Source: JANMOK01 sp031415055
GTDB taxonomy: Bacteria > Pseudomonadota > Alphaproteobacteria > Rhodobacterales > Rhodobacteraceae
DNA length: 64,000 nucleotides
Reading direction: 5' to 3'
Assembly (NCBI GenBank): GCA_031415055.1
Contig: JANOQZ010000016.1
Coordinates: 62,001 to 126,000, forward strand
Below are positions 24,505 through 33,355 of this stretch, piece by piece. The notes beneath the pieces are model-generated. The model had not been told where the DNA came from, did no database searches, and saw nothing but the letters and a program-made list of their open reading frames with translations. The first letter of the stretch is position 1. Each line of letters begins with the position of its first letter. Both the position numbers and the translations under genes were made by a program.

Positions 24505-25830
24505 ATGGTCAATCGCAAGGGCATTTTCGGCTGGATGATGTATGACTGGGCCAGCCAGCCGTTTCATACTTTGTTGATTACCTTTATTTTTGCGCCATAT
24601 TTCGCCAATTTTGTCGCGTCGGATCCAGTTTCCGGCCAGTCGCAATGGGGCATAGCCATGGGGATTGGCGGGGTCTTGATTGCGCTGATGTCACCCTTGT
24701 TGGGCATCATGGCCGACCGGTCGGGTCCGCGTAAACCGTGGATATTCGGGTTCTCGATCCTTTATGTGATCGGCACATTGATGCTGTGGCAGGCCGTACC
24801 GATGGCTCCCAATCCGTGGACGATTCTGTTTTGGTTTGTGGTTGGTTTGATTGGCGTGGAATTGACCACCAGTTTCACCAACGCCATGTTGCCGGACCTT
24901 GGCAACAAAGATGAGATCGGGCGCATTTCCGGATCAGGCTGGGCTTTGGGTTACGTCGGCGGCTTGATCACGTTGGTTATCGTGCTGCTGCTGATGGTGG
25001 CCAATCCCGTTGCGGGGACTACTTTGTTTGGGTTCCAGCCGATATTTGGCTTAGACCCGACGACTTTTGAGGGCGAACGCGCAACCGGCCCGTTGACTGC
25101 TATTTGGTATGTTATTTTCATCATCCCGTTGTTCATCTGGACCCCCGATTTGGGGCGTCGGATTGGCGTGAAAGCATCGCTGTCACAGGCAGCCGTCGAT
25201 TTGGTAACGACAGTTAAAGAACTGCCAAAACAACCCAGTTTTCTGTCTTATCTCGTCTCGTCCATGATTTACCGCGATGCTTTGAACGGGCTTTATACCT
25301 TTGGCGGGATTTATGCCGCAGGCGTATTGGGTTGGTCGACAATTCAAATTGGCATATTCGGCATCATTGCGTCCTTCGCCGGGATTTTGGGCGCTTGGCT
25401 GGGGGGCCGGGCGGATAGTTCACTTGGGTCCAAGCCAGTGATTGTGAGCTGTATTTGGGTGCTGATCGCGGTTTCGGCGGCGATAATTTTGACCTCGAAA
25501 ACTTCGGTTTTTGGCATGACGGTGGCCGAAGGGTCCAGCTTGCCAACGATCGTATTCTACATCTGTGGCGCGTTCATTGGTGCCGCCGGTGGCTCGCTGC
25601 AAGCCGCCAGCCGCACCATGGTTGTGCACCAAGCCGATCCTGAGAAAATCACCGAAGCTTTCGGCTTGTTCGCCCTGACCGGCAAAGCGACCGCCTTTAT
25701 TGCGCCGTTTGCAATTGCCTTCGCCACCTCGGCGACGGGCAGCCAGCGCCTTGGCGTCAGCCCGGTGATTGCGCTGTTCCTGATCGGGCTAGTGCTGCTA
25801 TACTGGGTGAAAACCAAACCCGAGGCTTGA
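24505..25830 (+). CDS. MFS transporter, UMF1 family
   Basis: This 441-residue protein has 11-12 hydrophobic segments and the UMF1 (Atg22-like) signature IFGWMMYDWASQPFHTLLITFIFAPYF at the N-terminus. MADRSGPRKPWI is the MFS loop 2-3 motif. UMF1 proteins are inferred exporters or permeases of unknown substrate. It lies four bases before mepA, which suggests co-transcription and perhaps handling of cell-wall-derived amino acids or peptides, though that is inference. AGGA lies about ten bases upstream of the ATG. Confidence 0.87.
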   Translation: MVNRKGIFGWMMYDWASQPFHTLLITFIFAPYFANFVASDPVSGQSQWGIAMGIGGVLIALMSPLLGIMADRSGPRKPWIFGFSILYVIGTLMLWQAVPMAPNPWTILFWFVVGLIGVELTTSFTNAMLPDLGNKDEIGRISGSGWALGYVGGLITLVIVLLLMVANPVAGTTLFGFQPIFGLDPTTFEGERATGPLTAIWYVIFIIPLFIWTPDLGRRIGVKASLSQAAVDLVTTVKELPKQPSFLSYLVSSMIYRDALNGLYTFGGIYAAGVLGWSTIQIGIFGIIASFAGILGAWLGGRADSSLGSKPVIVSCIWVLIAVSAAIILTSKTSVFGMTVAEGSSLPTIVFYICGAFIGAAGGSLQAASRTMVVHQADPEKITEAFGLFALTGKATAFIAPFAIAFATSATGSQRLGVSPVIALFLIGLVLLYWVKTKPEA

Positions 25831-25833
25831 GCA

Positions 25834-26691
25834 ATGATCCGCATTCTATCGGGCATCTTTGCCCTGATACTGGTCGCATCGCCGGTGCTGGCCGATACCG
25901 CCGCGAAAAACCTTTTTGGTGCGGTGGACCTGCCTTCATCGCACCAGGCCACGGCGGTGGGGGCCTATTCCAAGGGTTGTTTGGCAGGTGCGGTTGAATT
26001 GCCGGAAAACGGTCCAACTTGGCAAGCAATGCGGCTGTCGCGCAACCGCAATTGGGGGCATCCAAACCTGATTGCCTATATCGAACGGTTGAGCGAACGG
26101 GCTTCGCAACTGGGCTGGAACGGGTTGTATATCGGCGACATGGCACAGCCGCGCGGCGGGCCGATGAATGGCGGTCACGCCTCACACCAATCTGGGTTGG
26201 ACGTGGACATTTGGCTTTCGCCCGCGATGGATCTGAACCTAAGCCGCGACCAACGCGAAAGCCTGTCTGCGATCAATGTGCGCACCGCCGATCAGCGCGG
26301 TTTGAACGACCACTGGACGCGCAACCACTATGAAATTCTACGGGCCGCCGCGATGGACCCGGCGGTAGCGCGTATTTTTATAACGCCACCTGCGAAATTG
26401 TGGATGTGCAAAAATTCGCCCGCAGGCGACCGCGCTTGGCTGCACAAAATCAGGCCATGGTGGGCGCATAACGACCATTTCCATGTTCGCTTGAATTGCC
26501 CAAGAGGGGCGACGTTGTGCGAAGAACAAGACCCGATCCCTGCAGGAGACGGCTGCAAGGATGCCATCTGGTGGGTGACCGAGGCGTTGGAGCCGCAAAA
26601 ACCCGACCCGAACGCACCAATCGTGCCACCAAAGAGGCCATTGACTATGGCCGATCTACCCGAACAATGTCGGGCGGTTTTGCAAGAGTGA
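25834..26691 (+). CDS. mepA: Penicillin-insensitive murein endopeptidase
   Basis: This 285-residue periplasmic metallopeptidase cleaves D-Ala-meso-DAP cross-links in peptidoglycan. It has a signal peptide (MIRILSGIFALILVASPVLA), the metal-binding motif GGHASHQSGLDVDIW (113-127) and the late HNDHFHVRL. CKNSPAGDRAWL and paired cysteines near the C-terminus match MepA. It follows the UMF1 gene by three bases, and its stop overlaps a GTG start downstream. Confidence 0.93.
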   Translation: MIRILSGIFALILVASPVLADTAAKNLFGAVDLPSSHQATAVGAYSKGCLAGAVELPENGPTWQAMRLSRNRNWGHPNLIAYIERLSERASQLGWNGLYIGDMAQPRGGPMNGGHASHQSGLDVDIWLSPAMDLNLSRDQRESLSAINVRTADQRGLNDHWTRNHYEILRAAAMDPAVARIFITPPAKLWMCKNSPAGDRAWLHKIRPWWAHNDHFHVRLNCPRGATLCEEQDPIPAGDGCKDAIWWVTEALEPQKPDPNAPIVPPKRPLTMADLPEQCRAVLQE

Positions 26692-27569
26692 AGCAGGTTT
26701 TCTTGATCGCTACGTTGTTAGGTGTCTCGGCATTCGCCGCCGTGCCAGCACCGACTTTGCGCTTGGTCAGCGAAACGCAATGGTCGGGTGATAACGCGAT
26801 GCATGGCGGATTTTCGGCAATATCAGTCGCAGCAGACGGCCTAGATTTCATCGCCTTGAGCGATAAGGGTAACTACGTGAAAGGTCGATTGTCGCGGGAG
26901 AGTGGCGAGATCACTGGCGTTGACACCACCGAATACGGGCAATTGTTATCGACCAAGGGCGAGCGGTTGGTTGACGATGACTTTGATTCCGAAGGTCTGG
27001 CTATTGCGCCCGATGGCACCGCTTACGTCAGTTTCGAAGCGAATGACCGGATCGCCGTTTCCAACAATATTGCAGCAGCAGCGAGCGAACTTCTGCGCCA
27101 TGACGATTTTCGCAAGCTGCAAAGCAACTCCTCGCTAGAGGCACTGGCGCTGGCCCCCAATGGCGTGCTGATGGCGATACCGGAACGATCTGGCCGATGG
27201 GAACGGCCCTTTCCGGTCTATCGCTGGCAGCTAGGTGCTTGGCTGGATACTTGGGCTTTGCCGCGTTCGGGCGAATATCTGGTGACCGACGCTGCTTTTG
27301 GACCCGACGGAAAGTTGTATTTACTCGAGCGTGAATTGGCGCTGTTCGACCTTGGATTCAGTTCGCGCATTCGCCGTTTCAGCATTCAGGCCGATGGCTT
27401 TGATGCCGGCGAGACCCTTTTGGAAACCCCATATGGCACGCATGGAAACCTTGAAGGAATTTCGGTCTGGAACGATCCAAACGGACAAATCCGTCTGACT
27501 ATGATTTCAGACGATAATTTCAGCGTGTTTCTGTCGACGCAGATTGTGGAATATGTGTTGGAACAATAG
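26688..27569 (+). CDS. Exported esterase-like phytase-family protein
   Basis: This 293-residue protein starts with GTG at 26688, overlapping the mepA stop (GTGA), and has a signal peptide (MKQVFLIATLLGVSAFAAVPA). The body has beta-propeller signatures of the esterase-like-phytase domain: FSAISVAADGLDFIALSDKG, FDSEGLAIAPDGTAYVSFE, LEALALAPNG and EGISVWNDPNGQ. The enzymatic activity of this family is poorly defined. The ORF extended to 26496 lies inside mepA. Its last 50 bases overlap the end of a convergent transporter gene. Confidence 0.82.
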   Translation: MKQVFLIATLLGVSAFAAVPAPTLRLVSETQWSGDNAMHGGFSAISVAADGLDFIALSDKGNYVKGRLSRESGEITGVDTTEYGQLLSTKGERLVDDDFDSEGLAIAPDGTAYVSFEANDRIAVSNNIAAAASELLRHDDFRKLQSNSSLEALALAPNGVLMAIPERSGRWERPFPVYRWQLGAWLDTWALPRSGEYLVTDAAFGPDGKLYLLERELALFDLGFSSRIRRFSIQADGFDAGETLLETPYGTHGNLEGISVWNDPNGQIRLTMISDDNFSVFLSTQIVEYVLEQ

Positions 27570-28440
27570 TCCGCGCCAGAACGCGTTCGCGGTAAAACGT
27601 GTAAACGCCCGAACCAACCACGATCAAGCTGCCGATCACCGCCCAAGTATCCGGGATTTCGCCAAAGGCAAAATAGCCCACGACAACCGCAACAAGGATG
27701 GCGGTGTAGCGAAAGGGTGAAACGACGGCGACCTCGCCAACCCGCATGGCGGTGACCGCAAAAATCAGACCAAAGACCAGCAGGAATGCGCAAAAGAAAA
27801 GCGTGACCAGTGGTCCGCCAAGATTTGCAGGCCAAGTGCTGGTCGCCGCCACCAATGTTCCCATCAGCGTCACTGCCGCCGAAGCGAAAAAGGCAACCAG
27901 TAGCGACGGCGTTTGCTGCGACAGCCCGCGCGTCACCAAATCGCGCAGCACAACGAATGCCACCGAAGCAAGAGCCAACAGCGAATAGTTGTTGAATCCA
28001 TCGGCACCGGGTTTGACGATCAAAAGCACACCGATAAAACCGATGATGATGGCCGCATAGCGTCGCCAGCCAACCTTATGGCCCAGGAACCAAGCCCCTG
28101 CTAAAGTCAAAGCAAGAGGCACGGCTTGGACAATGGCCGAGATCAAGCCAAGTTCCAGATGAAACAGGGCAGTCAAAAAGCAAACCGCGGCCCCAAGGTC
28201 GGCCAAAGTTCGCACCAATATTAGCCAAAAATCCCGCCCACGCGGCATTGTGTTGAATGCGCCCTGATGCCAAGCCAGTGCACCCAGAAGCGATGTGGAA
28301 ATCAGCCCACGCAGGCAAATTGCCTGATAAAGCGTCAGCTCTTCGGCCAACGATTTCATGATTGCATCCGACGACACGAATGCCGTCATTGACCCAATCA
28401 TGTAGAGCGAGCCAAGCATATTGTCGGACAGGCGGTTCAT
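27520..28440 (-). CDS. EamA/DMT family transporter
   Basis: This 306-residue protein has ten predicted membrane helices in two EamA repeats. The first opens with MLGSLYMIGSMTAFVSSDAIMKSL and includes GLISAIVQAVPLALTLAGAWFLGHKVGWRRYAAIIIGFIGVLLIVKPG. The second includes VSPFRYTAILVAVVVGYFAFGEIPD. The substrate is unknown. The ATG at 28440 overlaps the stop of the upstream oxidoreductase (ATGA), so the two are coupled. Its 3' end overlaps a convergent gene by 50 bases. Confidence 0.87.
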   Translation of the reverse strand: MNRLSDNMLGSLYMIGSMTAFVSSDAIMKSLAEELTLYQAICLRGLISTSLLGALAWHQGAFNTMPRGRDFWLILVRTLADLGAAVCFLTALFHLELGLISAIVQAVPLALTLAGAWFLGHKVGWRRYAAIIIGFIGVLLIVKPGADGFNNYSLLALASVAFVVLRDLVTRGLSQQTPSLLVAFFASAAVTLMGTLVAATSTWPANLGGPLVTLFFCAFLLVFGLIFAVTAMRVGEVAVVSPFRYTAILVAVVVGYFAFGEIPDTWAVIGSLIVVGSGVYTFYRERVLARTIVPTHIPQSASTETR

Positions 28441-29402
28441 TCGAAGGCCGGAACCTCCCAGCGTTCGCTGGCAATCGAGCGGCGTACGGCATCGACAATG
28501 TAAAAGGCATCCAGACCATCTTGCAGCGTCGACAGCGGTTTGCGGCCTTTGCCGATGCATTGGTCTATGAAATGGCGCTGCACATGCATGAACGAATCCC
28601 AATAAGCGGCATCGTCCCAGCCAGCATGCGGCTGATGGATATTCTTAATGGCGTCCCACCCCGAAGTCGCAGTGCCTTCCGACCCGAATACTTTCAGTGT
28701 CGATGTCCAAGGATCACGGCTCCAATCCTCCGCCGCCCATGACGCCCAAAGATGCGCGATAACGCCGCTGTCGTATTGCAGCGTGATGCCGATCTGATCT
28801 TCCGCCCCTTTGGCGGTGAAATGGACATTGCTTTTCACTCCCATCACCTTCGTCGGACGCCCGCAGAAATGCAGCGACACATAGGCTGGATGGATCATCA
28901 TATCTGTCATCATGAAGTCGGGCGTGCCAAATTCGGGCGGCTGGCGATTGTTGTAGATCATCCAGAACGACTGGAACCGCCCCAGTTTGCCCGCCTCCAG
29001 ATGCACCCGCATGCGCTGCACTTCGGGGGCGTAAACATAGTTATGCACGGGCATGCAGACTTTTCCGCTGGCCTTTTGCGCGGCGATAAGCTGGCGATAG
29101 CCGTCAGCGGTCAGCGACACTGGCTTTTCCACCAGCACGTGCTTGCCAGCTTTCAACGCGCGTAGCGCATAGTCGACATGGGTGTCGGGCAGGCTGAGCA
29201 CGGCTACGGCATCTACTTTTGGGTCGGCTAAGATTTCATCGACGCTGGCATATGCCCTGCCGCCGTGGCTTTTTACGAAATTAGCCACATTATCCATACG
29301 GCGCGACCACGCCCCGGCGAATTCGGCCCCTTCCACTTCGGTCAGGCATTCGGCGTGGCGCGTAGCGACGCCGCCGGTTCCAATGAAGGCGATACGAGTC
29401 AA
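28437..29402 (-). CDS. Gfo/Idh/MocA family oxidoreductase
   Basis: This 321-residue protein has an N-terminal Rossmann fold (RIAFIGTGGVATRHAECL, 3-20) and the family motif VLVEKPVSLTADGYRQL (about 94-110) with the catalytic EKP. The C-terminal half resembles GFO/IDH/MocA C. Members oxidise or reduce sugars and inositols with NAD(P). The substrate cannot be read from sequence. It is coupled to the downstream DMT transporter, which might move its substrate or product. Confidence 0.86.
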   Translation of the reverse strand: MTRIAFIGTGGVATRHAECLTEVEGAEFAGAWSRRMDNVANFVKSHGGRAYASVDEILADPKVDAVAVLSLPDTHVDYALRALKAGKHVLVEKPVSLTADGYRQLIAAQKASGKVCMPVHNYVYAPEVQRMRVHLEAGKLGRFQSFWMIYNNRQPPEFGTPDFMMTDMMIHPAYVSLHFCGRPTKVMGVKSNVHFTAKGAEDQIGITLQYDSGVIAHLWASWAAEDWSRDPWTSTLKVFGSEGTATSGWDAIKNIHQPHAGWDDAAYWDSFMHVQRHFIDQCIGKGRKPLSTLQDGLDAFYIVDAVRRSIASERWEVPAFE

Positions 29403-29501
29403 GGTGAAATCCTTTGGCAGTAGCGGCGACGTTGCGTCTTGTGCCCTTCCGATCTATAGGCTTGGCTCGAAACTGGCCAGTCCGAATCCGGGGAATTTCT
29501 C

Positions 29502-30329
29502 ATGTCAAATGCCGATCTTGAACAAGCAATCGAGGCGGCATGGGAAGACCGTGACGCAATCACGACGGCCACCAAAGGCGCGGTGCGCGCGGCGATTGAG
29601 GCCACTTTGGACGCTCTTGACACGGGTTCGATCCGGGTGGCTGAACGCGGCGAGAATGGCGTTTGGCTGACCAATCAATGGGCGAAGAAGGCAGTGCTAT
29701 TGGGATTTCGCCTATCGGAAATGGGCCTGCAATCTGGCGGACCGCAAGGATCATCGTGGTGGGACAAGGTTGACAGCAAATTCCACGGCTGGGGCGAAAC
29801 CGAGTGGAAAGCTGCTGGTTTTCGCGCGGTTGCCGGTTCGATCGTGCGGAAGTCGGCCTATGTAGCCCCCGGTGTAGTGCTTATGCCCTCGTTTGTGAAC
29901 CTTGGCGCCTATGTCGATTCTGGTACCATGGTGGATACTTGGGTCACGGTCGGTTCGTGTGCGCAAATCGGCAAGAACGTGCATCTGTCGGGCGGCGTCG
30001 GCATCGGCGGCGTGCTGGAGCCGATGCAGGCCGGACCGACGATCATCGAGGATAATTGTTTCATCGGTGCCCGTTCGGAAGTGGTCGAGGGCTGCATCGT
30101 GCGCGAAGGCTCGGTGCTGGGCATGGGCGTGTTCATCGGCAAATCGACCAAAATCGTCCGCCGCGAAACCGGCGAAGTTTTCTACGGCGAAGTGCCGCCC
30201 TATTCGGTAGTGGTCGCCGGTTCGATGCCTTCGGGTAACGGCCCCAGCCTGTATTGCGCGGTGATTGTGAAGCAGGTGGATGAGCGGACAAGGTCAAAAA
30301 CCAGCATCAACGAGTTGCTGCGTGACTGA
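29502..30329 (+). CDS. dapD: Tetrahydrodipicolinate N-succinyltransferase
   Basis: This 275-residue enzyme succinylates tetrahydrodipicolinate in the lysine/DAP pathway. An N-terminal helical domain is followed by a left-handed beta helix with hexapeptide repeats (about 100-235: VRKSAYVAPGVVLMPSFVNLGAYVD, GGVGIGGVLEP, IGARSEVVEGCIVREGSVLGMGVFIG). The ending PSGNGPSLYCAVIVKQVDERTRSKTSINELLRD is diagnostic. A DUF1801 gene overlaps its last eight bases. dapE lies 3 kb downstream on the same strand. Confidence 0.96.
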   Translation: MSNADLEQAIEAAWEDRDAITTATKGAVRAAIEATLDALDTGSIRVAERGENGVWLTNQWAKKAVLLGFRLSEMGLQSGGPQGSSWWDKVDSKFHGWGETEWKAAGFRAVAGSIVRKSAYVAPGVVLMPSFVNLGAYVDSGTMVDTWVTVGSCAQIGKNVHLSGGVGIGGVLEPMQAGPTIIEDNCFIGARSEVVEGCIVREGSVLGMGVFIGKSTKIVRRETGEVFYGEVPPYSVVVAGSMPSGNGPSLYCAVIVKQVDERTRSKTSINELLRD

Positions 30330-30705
30330 GGTCGCGGAGTTTCTGGTGGCCACGCCACACGCGAAACGCGACGTGCTGCTGGCATTGCGCGAAATTGTCT
30401 TGGCAGCAGCGCCGGGCCTGCACGAACATATCAAATGGAACGCGCCGAGCTATCAATCCGGCGGCGAAGACCGGATCACTTTTAACCTGTCAAAGCCGGA
30501 CTTGGTGCAAATCGTGTTCCATCGCGGAGCCAAGGCGGTCGATACCAAGACCGGCAAGCGACTGGTCGAAGATACAAGCAGGTATCTGCGCTGGGCAACC
30601 GACCAACGCGCCTATGTGGCGTTCACATCGTTGGCGGAAGTGGAAGCGCGGCGCGAATGGCTGGCGGGTTTCGTTCCGCGATGGATTGTTGCGGCATCGG
30701 TTTGA
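30322..30705 (+). CDS. DUF1801 domain protein
   Basis: This 127-residue soluble protein has the DUF1801 (YdhG/YdeI-like) pattern: LREIVLAAAPGLHEHIKWNAPSYQSGGEDRITFNL, then LVQIVFHRGAKAV and a C-terminal VEARREWLAGFVPRWI. Its function is not known. The GTG start at 30322 overlaps the dapD stop region by eight bases, so the two are likely co-transcribed. The ORF from 30280 is inside dapD. Confidence 0.8.
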   Translation: MTEVAEFLVATPHAKRDVLLALREIVLAAAPGLHEHIKWNAPSYQSGGEDRITFNLSKPDLVQIVFHRGAKAVDTKTGKRLVEDTSRYLRWATDQRAYVAFTSLAEVEARREWLAGFVPRWIVAASV

Positions 30706-30712
30706 AATCAGT

Positions 30713-31501
30713 CTACCAGCAACAAAACCCACCATCGACCAACAGGTCAACGCCGGTGCAATAAGACGCGGCGTTGGAGGCCAGAAATACCGCCGGACCA
30801 ACCATTTCCTGCACCGATGCCATCCGCCCCATCGGGGTCTGGCGTTCAAATTCGCGGGTTTGATGCACCATTTCGGGCCGGGTGTTCATCGGTGTGGCGG
30901 TATATCCGGGGCTGATCGAATTGACCCGGATGCCTTTGCTCACCCATTCCATCGCCAGACTTTTGGTCAGATGAATCACTCCAGCCTTTGACGCGTTGTA
31001 ATGCGCTTGTTGCAAGCCGCGGTTCACAATCACCCCTGACATCGAGGCGATGTTGATGATCGCCCCACCACCGTTGCGGATCATCGCGCGGGCTTCGGCT
31101 TGGCAAGACAGGAACACACCCTTGAGGTTTACGTCCATCAAGGTTTGATACTGGTCGATCTGCATTTCCTCGGCGGGGTTGGCGTTGGCGATACCGGCTG
31201 CATTCAGGGCAATATTCAGTGGACCAAGGTTGCGTTCTGTCTGCACCACGGCATCAGCCAAGGCATCCGGATCGGTAACATCGACATTCAGCGCCAGACC
31301 GCGTCGCCCGGTTGGTGCAATCAGCGCCAGAGTTTCGCTCAGTCCGTCGTCGCCGCGCCGGTCGAGGCAAGCGACATCGGCCCCAGCTTGGGCAAATCCC
31401 AGCGCAATGCACTGGCCAATACCGCTGCCTGCGCCGGTGACAAGCGCAACTTTTCCGCTGAGGTCAAAAAGTTTTCGCGTATCAAGTTCGATGAATTTCA
31501 T
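30713..31501 (-). CDS. Short-chain dehydrogenase/reductase
   Basis: This 262-residue SDR has the cofactor loop TGAGSGIGQ (about 22-30), NAAG (about 98-101), the catalytic serine in NIASMSG, and YNASK (Tyr and Lys). The C-terminal SPGYTATPMNT and VDGGFCCW are typical. An acidic residue at the end of strand 2 (LDRRGDD) suggests NAD preference. The substrate is unknown; sugar- and polyol-acting SDRs share this layout. I chose the start at 31501; an ORF to 31576 adds an unconserved leader. Confidence 0.87.
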   Translation of the reverse strand: MKFIELDTRKLFDLSGKVALVTGAGSGIGQCIALGFAQAGADVACLDRRGDDGLSETLALIAPTGRRGLALNVDVTDPDALADAVVQTERNLGPLNIALNAAGIANANPAEEMQIDQYQTLMDVNLKGVFLSCQAEARAMIRNGGGAIINIASMSGVIVNRGLQQAHYNASKAGVIHLTKSLAMEWVSKGIRVNSISPGYTATPMNTRPEMVHQTREFERQTPMGRMASVQEMVGPAVFLASNAASYCTGVDLLVDGGFCCW

Positions 31502-31621
31502 TGCTGTTCCCAACCCACGTTTGAAGCAACTTATGCGCTGGGCAATTTTATCGGCAATCCCCAAACCGATTGACAATTCGTGTTGCTGCTTTCACTTCGG
31601 TGAAAAGTTATCGAGCGATAC

Positions 31622-31963
31622 ATGGACAGCGAACCAAAACCCGAAAAAATCAAACGCCCGCAACTGGTGTTTACCCTACTGGTAGAAGTTGGTCGCTCGA
31701 AAGACGACGGTCTGCCGAAAGACGCCACCGGTGCCGCGCTGATGTGTTACGCCAGCGGTGTGGATGAGGAGGAAGCGGTGCGCGAGACGGTGGCGATATT
31801 GAAGCAAGCTGGCATGTCGCCATTGGATGTTTCCGGCTATGGCACGCTGCAGGAACGGCTGGCGGATGGCCATGATATTGAGGATGAGGAACGGGATCTG
31901 ATGGCGCGGGCGCTTACCGAAAACTCGGTTATTGTCGCGCAGATGACGCCGTTTTTTGACTAG
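31622..31963 (+). CDS. Conserved hypothetical protein
   Basis: This 113-residue acidic soluble protein has no recognised domain. It includes PQLVFTLLVEVGRSKDDGLPKDATGAALMCYASGVDEEEAVRETVAILKQAG, which gives an alpha/beta pattern, and ends ALTENSVIVAQMTPFFD. I recall similar proteins in Rhodobacterales but no assigned role. It precedes pncB by nine bases and is probably co-transcribed with it. Confidence 0.72.
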   Translation: MDSEPKPEKIKRPQLVFTLLVEVGRSKDDGLPKDATGAALMCYASGVDEEEAVRETVAILKQAGMSPLDVSGYGTLQERLADGHDIEDEERDLMARALTENSVIVAQMTPFFD

Positions 31964-31972
31964 GCCAATGCC

Positions 31973-33262
31973 ATGACAATCGACCTCGCCAAGCGCGTCC
32001 ACGACCATGCGTGGAAGATCGACCCGGTGGTGCGGTCGCTATTGGACACCGATTTCTACAAGCTGCTGATGGCGCAGATGGTGTTGAAACGGCACGCCGA
32101 TGTGCAAGTTACATTTTCGATTATCAACCGCTCCCGCGAGGTGCCTCTGGCTGACTTGATCGAAGAGGGCGACCTTCGGGCACAACTCGACCATATCCGC
32201 ACCTTGCGGTTGAGCCGCGGCGAAAGCACTTGGTTGCGCGGTAACACGTTTTACGGCAAACGGGCGATGTTCAGCCCCGAATTCATGGACTGGTTCGAGA
32301 ATTTCCGCATGCCGGAGTATCAGCTTAAGCGCGTGGGCGACCAATACGAGTTGAGTTTCACCGGGCCGTGGGCCGAGGTGATGCTGTGGGAAGTGCCAGC
32401 ATTGGCGGTGCTGATGGAACTGCGATCCCGTGCGGTTTTGCGAAAGATGGGCAAATTCGAACTGAAGGTGCTCTATGCCCGCGCGATGACACGCGTTTGG
32501 GAAAAGGTCGAGCGTTTGCGCGAACTGCCCGACCTGCGCATCGCCGATTTCGGCACGCGCCGACGGCATTCGTTCTTATGGCAAGATTGGTGCGTTGAGG
32601 CGATGATTGAGGGGTTGGGGACGCGCTTTACCGGCACCTCGAATTGCCTGCTTGCCATGCGCCACGAGGTCGAGGCGATTGGCACCAACGCGCATGAATT
32701 GCCGATGGTCTATGCGGCTTTGGCGCGGTCGGACGCTGAACTGGCGTTGGCGCCTTACGATGTGCTGCGCGACTGGCAGCAGGATTACGACAACAATCTG
32801 CGGGTGATCTTGCCGGATACATTTGGCTCGAAATCATTTCTTGAACGGGCACCCGATTGGCTGGAAAGCTGGACCGGGATGCGGATCGACTCGGGCGATC
32901 CGGTTGAAGGCGCGGAAGCGGCGATTGTGTGGTGGGCGTCACGCGGGCAAGATCCGAAAACCAAGCGGATTATCTTCTCTGACGGATTGGACGTGCAGCA
33001 GATTGAGGCGCTTAATACCCGGTTTGGCGGCCAAGCGATTGTCAGTTTCGGCTGGGGCACGCTTTTGACCAATGATTTTCGTGGGGTCGACGATGGACTG
33101 GCCCCGTTCAGTTTGGTTTGCAAAGCTGTCAGCGCCAATGGGCGGGCTACTGTGAAATTGTCGGATAATGTCGGCAAGGCTTTGGGCCCGCGCGATGAAA
33201 TTGCCCGCTATGCCCGCGTTTTTGCGCTGGAAAAGCAAAGCGTCGAACCGTTATTGGTGTAG
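31973..33262 (+). CDS. pncB: Nicotinate phosphoribosyltransferase
   Basis: This 429-residue enzyme converts nicotinate and PRPP to nicotinate mononucleotide in NAD salvage. LDTDFYKLLMAQMVLKRH (about 24-41), FGTRRRHSF (about 189-197), GTSNCLLAM and GWGTLLTNDFRG (near the C-terminus) are PncB signatures. The histidine of RRRHSF is the usual autophosphorylation site. It follows a conserved small gene and is separated from dapE by an inverted-repeat element. Confidence 0.95.
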   Translation: MTIDLAKRVHDHAWKIDPVVRSLLDTDFYKLLMAQMVLKRHADVQVTFSIINRSREVPLADLIEEGDLRAQLDHIRTLRLSRGESTWLRGNTFYGKRAMFSPEFMDWFENFRMPEYQLKRVGDQYELSFTGPWAEVMLWEVPALAVLMELRSRAVLRKMGKFELKVLYARAMTRVWEKVERLRELPDLRIADFGTRRRHSFLWQDWCVEAMIEGLGTRFTGTSNCLLAMRHEVEAIGTNAHELPMVYAALARSDAELALAPYDVLRDWQQDYDNNLRVILPDTFGSKSFLERAPDWLESWTGMRIDSGDPVEGAEAAIVWWASRGQDPKTKRIIFSDGLDVQQIEALNTRFGGQAIVSFGWGTLLTNDFRGVDDGLAPFSLVCKAVSANGRATVKLSDNVGKALGPRDEIARYARVFALEKQSVEPLLV

Positions 33263-33265
33263 TGT

Positions 33266-33342
33266 CGTCATTGCGAACGAAGTGACGCAACCCAGAAACT
33301 TCGCCAATGGGTTGCTTCGTCGCCGTGCTCCTCGCAATGACG
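33266..33342. repeat. 77-bp inverted-repeat element between pncB and dapE
   Basis: The ends are perfect 11-bp inverted repeats, CGTCATTGCGA (33266-33276) and TCGCAATGACG (33332-33342). Internal complementarity (GCAACCCA versus TGGGTTGC) lets the whole element fold into a long hairpin. This belongs to the widespread CGTCATTGCGA-type intergenic palindromes. It ends 13 bases before the dapE start, so it lies inside the transcript if pncB and dapE are co-transcribed. Confidence 0.85.
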
Positions 33343-33355
33343 GATGGAGAACCCA

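Noticed and set aside
29441..29455. GTGCCCTTCCGATCT matches an Illumina adapter tail at 14 of 15 bases.
   Set aside because: The match is short and isolated, lies in a normal intergenic region before dapD, and the flanking genes are intact; probably chance rather than an assembly artefact, though worth a glance in read data.
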